A stretch of 64,000 nucleotides of DNA, from NCBI RefSeq assembly GCF_011057975.1, contig NZ_CP049109.1:2325001-2389000 (forward strand), read 5' to 3'. The DNA is from Sphingosinithalassobacter tenebrarum (GTDB lineage Bacteria; Pseudomonadota; Alphaproteobacteria; Sphingomonadales; Sphingomonadaceae). A program made the translations under genes and the position numbers. The notes beneath the pieces are model-generated. The model had not been told where the DNA came from and made no database searches. It was given only the letters and a program-made list of their open reading frames with translations. Shown here in pieces: positions 57,047-64,000 of the stretch (its first letter is position 1; each line of letters starts with the position of its first letter).

Positions 57047-57555
57047 GGTCGCCCGAATTCCTGCCGCTCGGGCGCACGCGCCCGCGGACGCGCACCACGT
57101 GGCTGGCGCCCGTTTCCGTCATGCTGGGGTCGCTGGTGACGATCCTGCCCTTTGTGGTGACCATCCCGGTGCTGCCGCCATTCGGGTTGATGATGATGCT
57201 CGCCTGGCGGCTGCATCGCAGCGATGCGTTGCGCGTATGGTCCCCCGTCCTGCTCGGCCTGTTCGACGATCTGGTCAGCGGCCAGCCGCTCGGCAGCGGA
57301 ATGTTCTTCTGGACCCTGTGCTTTCTGGCGATCGACGTGCTAGACACGCGTCTTGTGTGGCGTAATTTCTGGCAGGACTGGCTGATCGCGGCGGGCGCAA
57401 TGGCGTTCGTCCTGATCGCCACGCGCTTGATCGCCACGCCGTTTTCCGCCCATGTCGATACCGCGCTGCTGGTTCAGATCATCACCAGCGTCGCGCTCTT
57501 CCCGCTCGCTTCGCAACTTTGCGCGCGGCTCGACAGGGAGCCTCGGCGACGGTGA
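57043..57555 (+). CDS. mreD: Rod shape-determining protein MreD
   Basis: A 170-residue integral membrane protein with about five hydrophobic helices and the conserved LGLFDDLVSGQPLGSGMFFW segment. It is part of the elongasome. The GTG at 57043 overlaps the mreC stop, and its own stop overlaps the GTG start of the next gene, showing tight translational coupling. Confidence 0.93.
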   Translation: MRSPEFLPLGRTRPRTRTTWLAPVSVMLGSLVTILPFVVTIPVLPPFGLMMMLAWRLHRSDALRVWSPVLLGLFDDLVSGQPLGSGMFFWTLCFLAIDVLDTRLVWRNFWQDWLIAAGAMAFVLIATRLIATPFSAHVDTALLVQIITSVALFPLASQLCARLDREPRRR

Positions 57556-59600
57556 GCAACGGATTCGGCATCGTTACCGAAGCGGCGCAATCGTTCAGCT
57601 TTTCGCGCCGAGCGCTGGCGCTTGGGATCGGCCAGGGCGCGGTCGGACTGGTGCTGGCCGGGCGCATGACATGGCTCGCCGTGTTCGAGAACGAGCATTA
57701 TCGCCTGCTCGCCGAAAGCAATCGCATCAACCTGACGCTCACGCCGCCCCGGCGCGGATGGATCGTCGACCGCAACGGTCAGCCGGTCGCCAACAACCGC
57801 ACCGATTTCCGCGTCGACATCATTCCCGACCGGATCGATGACGCCGATACGGACGCCGTCCTTGCCCAGTTGCGCCAGATATTGTCGCTCGACGACGAGG
57901 ATATCGCGCGTGTGCGCACCGACCTCGAGCGCAATGCCGGCTTCCAGCCGGTGCCGGTCGCCGAGAATCTGAGCTGGGAGCAATATGCAGCGGTGGGCGT
58001 GCGGCAGGCCAATCTGCCCGGCGTCGCGCCGACGCGCGGTTTCGCGCGCAACTATCCGCTGGGCGAAGCGGTCGGGCACCTCATCGGCTATGTCGGCTCG
58101 GCTTCGCGCGAACAATATCTGGAGGAAAAGGATCCGCTGCTAATTACGCCCGGGTTCAAGCTGGGCAAGGACGGCCTCGAACGTTCGCTCGAGGATCGGT
58201 TGCGCGGCACGCCGGGCGCCAAGCGCGTGGAAGTCACCGCGCGCGGCAAGCTGGTGCGCGAACTCGCCACGCGCCCGGACCGGCCGGGGGATACCGTCAA
58301 GCTGACGATCGATTCCGGGCTGCAGGAATATGCCGCGCGGCGCATGGCGGACAATTCGGGCTCGATGGTCGTGCTCGATGTCGAAACCGGCGACGTGCTC
58401 GCCTTCGTCTCGATGCCGGCATATGATCCCAACAGCTTTTCAGACGGCATCAGCCAGACCGAATGGAAGATGCTGTCCGAAAACGATCATGTTCCGCTGA
58501 TGAACAAGATCCTGCAGGGCCTCTATCCGCCCGGATCGACGGTCAAGCCGATGCACGCGCTGGCGCTGCTGCGCAACGGGGTCTCTCCCGATCACAAGGT
58601 GCATTGCGGCGGCTATATCCAGGTCGGCAACGGCCGGTTCCATTGCTGGAAGCGCGGCGGCCACGGCGCGGTCGACATGAACACGGCCATCGCCCAGAGC
58701 TGCGACGTCTATTTCTTCCAGATGGCGCGCGAACTGGGATATGACGCCTTCGCACCGACTGTCCGCAAGCTCGGCCTCGGTCAGACCTTCGAACTCCCCT
58801 TCCCCAGCCAGCGCTACGGCACCGTGCCCGACAGCGCGTGGAAGGAGAAGAAATATGACGAGGACTGGACAGTCGCCGATTCGATCAACGCCTCGATCGG
58901 CCAGGGCTATGTGCTCGCCAATCCGATGCAGCTGGCGGTGATGGCCGCGCGGATCGCCGGCGGCCGCGAAGTCGTTCCCCGGCTGCTGATCGACGAGCCG
59001 CATCAGCCCGCGCCCAAGCTCGACATCGCCGAGGAGCATCTGGAGGTCATCCGCCACGGCATGTGGTCGGTGGTGAACGGCGGCGGTACCGGCGGCTGGA
59101 ATGCGCAGCTGCACATGGACGGCGTCGAAATCGCGGGCAAGACGGGCACCGCGCAGGTCCGCCGGATCACTGCCGCCGAGCGCAGGACCGGCGTGCTCAA
59201 GGATGCGCAGCTTCCCTTCAAACTGCGCGACCATTCGCTCTATGTCTGCTTCGCACCCGCCGACAAACCGAAATATGCGGCATCGGTGGTGCTCGAGCAT
59301 CACGGCCACATCAATCCGATGACCGATGCCAAGGTGATCGCGCGCGACGTGATGACCTATTTCTTCGATCGCCGCAAAGCAGTGCGCACGTTGCTCGACC
59401 TCGAACCGACCTGGGGCGGCGACTATCGCACGCGCATGGCCGCGCAGGAGGCGGCGTTCCGGGCCGCGCAGGAGGCTCCCGCCCCGCCCGTGCCGGAGGA
59501 TGCCGCCGCGGCAGCCAGTGACGTCGTGTCCAACGCCGCCGATGCCAATAACCGGCCCTCGGGCAATGTCGCGGGCGATCCCCCGGGAGACACCGAATGA
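57552..59600 (+). CDS. mrdA: Penicillin-binding protein 2 (peptidoglycan transpeptidase)
   Basis: A 682-residue class B PBP. An N-terminal transmembrane helix is followed by the pedestal domain (PPRRGWIVDRNGQPVANN) and the transpeptidase domain, with catalytic Ser329 in PPGSTVKP (Ser329-x-x-Lys332), the SxN equivalent in AQSCDVYF, and KTGTAQ at Lys530. It crosslinks wall during elongation and is the target of mecillinam-type beta-lactams. The C-terminus has an Ala/Pro-rich tail. GTG start. Confidence 0.95.
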   Translation: MSNGFGIVTEAAQSFSFSRRALALGIGQGAVGLVLAGRMTWLAVFENEHYRLLAESNRINLTLTPPRRGWIVDRNGQPVANNRTDFRVDIIPDRIDDADTDAVLAQLRQILSLDDEDIARVRTDLERNAGFQPVPVAENLSWEQYAAVGVRQANLPGVAPTRGFARNYPLGEAVGHLIGYVGSASREQYLEEKDPLLITPGFKLGKDGLERSLEDRLRGTPGAKRVEVTARGKLVRELATRPDRPGDTVKLTIDSGLQEYAARRMADNSGSMVVLDVETGDVLAFVSMPAYDPNSFSDGISQTEWKMLSENDHVPLMNKILQGLYPPGSTVKPMHALALLRNGVSPDHKVHCGGYIQVGNGRFHCWKRGGHGAVDMNTAIAQSCDVYFFQMARELGYDAFAPTVRKLGLGQTFELPFPSQRYGTVPDSAWKEKKYDEDWTVADSINASIGQGYVLANPMQLAVMAARIAGGREVVPRLLIDEPHQPAPKLDIAEEHLEVIRHGMWSVVNGGGTGGWNAQLHMDGVEIAGKTGTAQVRRITAAERRTGVLKDAQLPFKLRDHSLYVCFAPADKPKYAASVVLEHHGHINPMTDAKVIARDVMTYFFDRRKAVRTLLDLEPTWGGDYRTRMAAQEAAFRAAQEAPAPPVPEDAAAAASDVVSNAADANNRPSGNVAGDPPGDTE

Positions 59601-60718
59601 GCAGTCTCGGCCCGGGCTTCGTTCCCGCGCCCGTCGCGCAGCTTCCCTGGAAGATCATCCTGCTGGTGATCGCGATCGGCGGGTTCGGCCTGCTGGTGCT
59701 CTATTCGGCGGCGGGCGGGAATCTGCGCCCCTGGGCCCTGCCGCAGGGCATGCGGTTCGCGGTGTTCCTCGCGATGGCGATGGTGATGTCGCGCATCCCC
59801 GAACGCTGGTGGTCGATGGGGTCGATCCCGGTCTACGCGCTTCTGGTGCTGATGCTGGTCGGCGTCGAGCTGCTCGGCGCGGTGCGCGGGGGCAGCCAGC
59901 GCTGGCTCGATCTCGGGTTCATCCGCCTCCAGCCTTCGGAACTGATGAAGCCAACCATCGTGCTCGCGCTCGCGCGCTTCTACGACATATTGCCGACCGG
60001 CGAGATACGCCGCTTTTCGGCGATCTGGCCGGCGGCGCTGCTGATCGGTCTGCCCGCCGGGCTCGTCATGCTGCAACCCGATCTGGGTACGGCGCTGATG
60101 ATCTGCATGAGCGGCGCGACGGTGATGTTCCTTGCGGGCATTCCGCTGCGCCTTTTCATCGGCGGCGCGCTGGCGGCGGCGGTGGCGATTCCGCTCGCGG
60201 TCAATTTCGTGCTGCACGATTATCAGCGCAATCGCGTGCTGACCTTCCTCGACCCCGAGGCCGATCCGCTCGGCACCGGCTATCATATCAGCCAGTCGAA
60301 GATCGCGATCGGTTCGGGCGGCTGGTTCGGCAAGGGCTTTCTGAACGGCACACAGAGCCATCTCGACTATCTGCCCGAGGGCCATACCGACTTCGCGCTG
60401 GCGACGATGATGGAGGAATGGGGCCTGATGGGCGGGATCGCGTTGATCATCGCCTTCCTGTTGCTGATCCGCTGGGGCATCAATGTCGGGGTCCGGTCAC
60501 AAAGCAAGTTCGCGCGGCTGACCGCGGCGGGGCTTGCCACGACGATCTTCTTCTTCGTCGCGATCAACATGGCGATGGTGATGGGTCTCGCCCCGGTCGT
60601 CGGCATTCCGTTGCCGCTGATCAGCTATGGCGGTTCCTCGATGATGACGATCATGATCTGTATCGGCATCCTGATGTCGCTCGACCGCCAGAGCCGCCAG
60701 ACGACATCGCGCTGGTAA
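59597..60718 (+). CDS. rodA: Rod shape-determining protein RodA (glycan polymerase)
   Basis: A 373-residue SEDS-family membrane protein with ten hydrophobic helices and the family block LGTALMICMSGATVMFLAGI; the catalytic Asp region is QSHLDYLPEGHTDFALATM. It polymerises glycan strands together with PBP2. ATGA overlap with mrdA. It ends 124 bases before the tRNA gene, the last core-genome feature. Confidence 0.95.
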   Translation: MSSLGPGFVPAPVAQLPWKIILLVIAIGGFGLLVLYSAAGGNLRPWALPQGMRFAVFLAMAMVMSRIPERWWSMGSIPVYALLVLMLVGVELLGAVRGGSQRWLDLGFIRLQPSELMKPTIVLALARFYDILPTGEIRRFSAIWPAALLIGLPAGLVMLQPDLGTALMICMSGATVMFLAGIPLRLFIGGALAAAVAIPLAVNFVLHDYQRNRVLTFLDPEADPLGTGYHISQSKIAIGSGGWFGKGFLNGTQSHLDYLPEGHTDFALATMMEEWGLMGGIALIIAFLLLIRWGINVGVRSQSKFARLTAAGLATTIFFFVAINMAMVMGLAPVVGIPLPLISYGGSSMMTIMICIGILMSLDRQSRQTTSRW

Positions 60719-60842
60719 CGCGCCTCAGTCGGATTTCGACAGGCATTTCGAAAAAAGGCTTTGCAAAGTCCGGCACCTTTGCTAACGGCGCCCCTCCGAA
60801 ACGCGGTGGCGGCTCACCAAGCCCGCCTTCCCTGCCCGGTAT

Positions 60843-61962
<1,120 letters not shown>

Positions 61963-62044
61963 AATGCCTCCTTTCGTTGGGCACCTGACTGCATTCGTGC
62001 AGGCGCAGACTAGCCCAGCGAATCCAGGCGACAAGTTCGCCTTC

Positions 62045-62172
62045 TCAAGAGCGCCACTGGCGCGCGACCCGGGCCGCCAGAATGCGCCCCTCGACCAGCA
62101 GATTGCGGATGGTATGGGATGCACCTTGAGCAGCGCCGCCGCTTCCCGGATGGTCAGAACGCGCTCGATCTC
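62045..62172 (-). pseudogene. Excisionase-like HTH remnant
   Basis: On the minus strand the segment VLTIREAAALLKVHP is the start of a MerR/excisionase-like helix-turn-helix; after about 62113 the next frame continues TIRNLLVEGRILAARVARQ and stops at 62045. A frameshift between HP and TIR splits one domain. It lies just upstream of the integrase start and would be the directionality factor of the island. Non-functional as it stands. Confidence 0.6.
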
Positions 62173-62445
62173 CTCGCGGCAGCCAAGCTTCACGCCGGCA
62201 TCACGATCCCGCTGGAAATGTTCAATGGACGTGTCGTCGACACCGATGTCGAGGGCGTGGACACCAGAAAATATGCGCACATCACTGCGACTCTCGAAAG
62301 CCCGTTCACCGCGAAGGCGATCGGTCTTGTCCGCGGCGGCTGGCTACCCTCCGCTTTGGCCGCAACCCGGGAAACGGCAGTGATCTTGCCAGACCGCAAT
62401 ATTATCACCGAGATATCCGGGCGTTTCGACGAAGGCAGGCGGCAA
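62170..62445 (+). pseudogene. Fragment of an unrecognised protein gene
   Basis: About 92 plus-strand codons from near 62170 (LLAAAKLHAGITIPLEMF) to about 62445 have GC-rich third positions and protein-like composition: the segment contains YAHITATLESPFTAKAIGL and AVILPDRNIITEISGRF. There is no start codon of its own at the conserved edge, and the frame becomes Arg/Lys-rich random sequence afterwards, so both ends are lost. I do not recognise the family. Confidence 0.4.
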
Positions 62446-62795
62446 CGGGCATTCAATACACCGATCACAAAGCCTGTATTCAACGACCGGACCCGCCTGC
62501 CCCACCAGTGGCAAAACCGGAGATCGAAGAGCCGACGAGAGACGAAGAGATTGTCCGCTCCCTCGGCCCCTCGAACGAAAACGCAACGAGTTGGCATCAC
62601 CTCAAACAACCATCATGAAGGAGCCGGACTCTACCTCTGAGGTAACAATCAGGGGAGCACGTCAGAAGGTCAGTCGACGTTCGATATTTGGACGGAGGGT
62701 AGGCGATCGGCTGTGCAAACGGCACTCAATGAAGAGTAGGTTCGGATTACCTGGCTGGCACTGGGTAGCTTGCCGGCCATCCTTAGCGCTTGGCT
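62446..62795. other. Non-coding debris between gene fragment and toxin gene
   Basis: About 350 bases. Open frames here have mixed, low-GC codons and no ribosome-binding site; I see no gene, tRNA or terminator. It is lower in GC than the core genome, consistent with an acquired and decaying region. Confidence 0.5.
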
Positions 62796-63383
62796 TCAGA
62801 TCTCCAAGTCTGCTTTATAAACCGATCTGATCCAGTCTGGTAGGCGCGGCAACGCGAAGACCAGCCGCCCGTTCGCGAATGTCAGGCAATGGCTCGGCGG
62901 TTCGTTGAGGCGCGAATTGTCGAAGACCATTCCGCGATCCGCCTTAAGGACTGCGGCGTGAATCAACGGACCCCCGCGCTTGTAACGGGCGCGGATCTTG
63001 TCCTCGGGTACGATGTGTCCGCCCTCCTCGACGCGCGTACCGACACGCGCGACAGAGAGGTCTGGCGTGTCGACGCCAACATGCATCACGATCACCGTGA
63101 AACCTTTGGTTCGTGCTTCGTCGATCAGTTCAAGCTTGGAGGGGTGCGAGAAGACCGTTTCGGTCACGAAATCCCGACCTCGAGAAAGACAGTCAGCCCG
63201 GCGCGAAGAGGCGATCCTGGCCGCTTCGTAAGACGCGGCTGGAGAGGGATCGCACAGTTCGTCGCGCTGGATAAGGTCGGCGTTGATGAAGGGTCCGGCG
63301 AAGCTTGGTGCTACGCGGGTCTGGTAGAGGGTCGACTTACCGGCGCCGTTGGGTCCGGCAAGCACGATCATCGTCGGCGTCAT
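62796..63383 (-). CDS. Zeta-toxin-like P-loop kinase
   Basis: A 195-residue protein with Walker A GPNGAGKST (Lys16), the Asp36 site in NADLI, TET at 74-76, and the zeta-type basic block RVEEGGHIVPEDKIRARYKR with Arg113, Arg117, Arg131 and Arg133. Zeta toxins phosphorylate UDP-N-acetylglucosamine and block wall synthesis; the residues needed for that reaction are present. It overlaps its upstream partner as ATGA, so toxin is translated after antitoxin. Last intact gene of the island in this window. Confidence 0.8.
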   Translation of the reverse strand: MTPTMIVLAGPNGAGKSTLYQTRVAPSFAGPFINADLIQRDELCDPSPAASYEAARIASSRRADCLSRGRDFVTETVFSHPSKLELIDEARTKGFTVIVMHVGVDTPDLSVARVGTRVEEGGHIVPEDKIRARYKRGGPLIHAAVLKADRGMVFDNSRLNEPPSHCLTFANGRLVFALPRLPDWIRSVYKADLEI

Positions 63384-63736
63384 GCCTTATGCGCGGCCTT
63401 CTCACGCACGAGATTGCCGGCTGCGTCGAGACCAACACCTAGCCCAAGCTGCCGCCGCCGGGCAAAGAAAGCATCTTCGTCGGGACCGGGCTGACCCATT
63501 TTCTCGACAAAGTGGTCGAGCCAGACATCCTTTTCCTCATCAGTGAGGTCGGTTGTCTCGATGTCGCCAGCGAGAGCGGCGGTGATGCAGGCATGATCGA
63601 AATTGCCCGATTTTTCGATGGCGCGCCCTATGCGCACCCAATGCGCGATCTGGCCAGCAATCGAGCGGCTCTGTAACTCGGACTCACGACGCACGATTTT
63701 CATGATGTCGTCAGCAAGTTTGATGGACTGGGCCAT
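63380..63736 (-). CDS. ParD-like antitoxin
   Basis: A 118-residue protein opening MAQSIKLADDIMKIVRRESE, with SRSIAGQIAHWVRIGRAIEK and a conserved FFARRRQLGLGVGLDA end, the pattern of the ParD-like family (PF11903). The N-terminal ribbon-helix-helix region should bind DNA. Ribosome-binding site GGAGGTGA before the ATG at 63736. It precedes a zeta-like toxin with ATGA overlap, an unusual pairing, since ParD-like proteins are better known with other toxins. Confidence 0.82.
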   Translation of the reverse strand: MAQSIKLADDIMKIVRRESELQSRSIAGQIAHWVRIGRAIEKSGNFDHACITAALAGDIETTDLTDEEKDVWLDHFVEKMGQPGPDEDAFFARRRQLGLGVGLDAAGNLVREKAAHKA

Positions 63737-63756
63737 AGGTCACCTCCAGTCTACGG

Positions 63757-63773
63757 GGTAGCATTTTGCCACC
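63757..63773. promoter_or_regulatory. Inverted repeat, candidate autoregulation operator
   Basis: GGTAGCA (63757-63763) and TGCCACC (63767-63773) form an inverted repeat with one wobble mismatch around TTT. It lies 20 bases upstream of the antitoxin start on the minus strand, just downstream of a TTGAAA box at 63779-63784. This is where a ribbon-helix-helix antitoxin normally binds to repress its own promoter. Confidence 0.45.
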
Positions 63774-64000
63774 TCATTTTCAAGCGCGTCGTGCGAAGTT
63801 GAACCTAAGCGCGGCACGGCTACTTCGAGATGATCCCGGGCAACGGCGCAGAAGTCGGCGCGAGCTTTTCGGAAACACCACGGGCGCCCGCTGAAATCGA
63901 AGCCTATGCCGAACCTAAAACAAATATGCTGTGGGGCTATCTCGGGTAATTTCGCTGGTCGGCTCGCTGAACTGGAGCCGCCAGCATTTCGGTCGTTCAG
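63774..64000. other. Window end: no confirmed gene, possible coding remnant
   Basis: A plus-strand frame between stops at 63806 and 63947 encodes about 46 residues (HGYFEMIPGNGAEVGASF and on) with plausible composition but no ribosome-binding site; it may be a truncated gene. After it a different frame stays open to the window end. Nothing can be assigned without the adjoining sequence. Confidence 0.3.

Overview
The window is a high-GC, densely packed alphaproteobacterial chromosome segment, best matched by a sphingomonad (Sphingomonadales; genus not determined). The evidence is the Entner-Doudoroff cluster zwf-pgl-edd-glk-eda, the two families of palindromic intergenic repeats I associate with sphingomonad genomes, the ETF-QO/TPR/ispE arrangement, short-type ArgC, a single LolC/E-type permease, and many ATGA/GTGA stop-start overlaps. 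Almost everything up to about 60.9 kb is conserved core genome; the last 3 kb is a decayed integrative island.

Layout. 0-11 kb: end of a conserved hypothetical gene, a PLDc_N/TPR protein, an AmpG-like permease, a receiver-only response regulator, rRNA modification genes (RluB-like, RsmD, an RlmD-like methyltransferase), NAD(P)HX repair, a lipoprotein, ilvD, an N-formylglutamate amidohydrolase-like gene and an enoyl-CoA hydratase. 11-25 kb: ispE, TPR protein, ETF-ubiquinone oxidoreductase, a degenerate uracil-DNA-glycosylase-like protein, soluble lytic transglycosylase, moaB, YbjN and VOC proteins, a PA0069-type radical SAM protein, an M1 aminopeptidase and an acyl-CoA synthetase. 25-36 kb: dnaE, an orphan MraZ-like gene with a zinc-ribbon partner, glutathione peroxidase, lolCD, a structured intergenic region, a small heat-shock protein behind a ROSE-like RNA thermometer, pyrG and secG. 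36-44 kb: MarR regulator, an NlpC/P60 protein that lacks its catalytic cysteine, argC, then the complete glucose-6-phosphate to pyruvate route of the Entner-Doudoroff pathway. 44-50 kb: mltG and a fatty-acid synthesis cluster (fabD-fabG-[two paralogous secreted proteins]-acpP-fabF). 50-61 kb: unknown secreted protein, rpsF-rpsR-rplI, a tiny membrane peptide gene, a lipoprotein, mutL, and the rod-shape operon mreBCD-mrdA-rodA, ending at tRNA-Lys(CTT).

From 60.9 kb onward an integrase abuts the tRNA gene but carries an internal deletion and frameshift. Beside it lie an excisionase-like HTH remnant with a frameshift, a two-ended fragment of an unrecognised gene, and an intact ParD-like antitoxin / zeta-like kinase toxin pair with an inverted repeat in its promoter. 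This looks like the end of a genomic island whose recombination module has died while the toxin-antitoxin pair survives.

Most interesting for follow-up: the ROSE-like thermometer and the structured DNA upstream of it, the Cys-to-Ser NlpC/P60 protein, the paralogous secreted pair inside the fab cluster, the hidden 25-residue gene near 52.5 kb, and the island remnants. I do not see a clearly new multi-gene system; most of the window is housekeeping.
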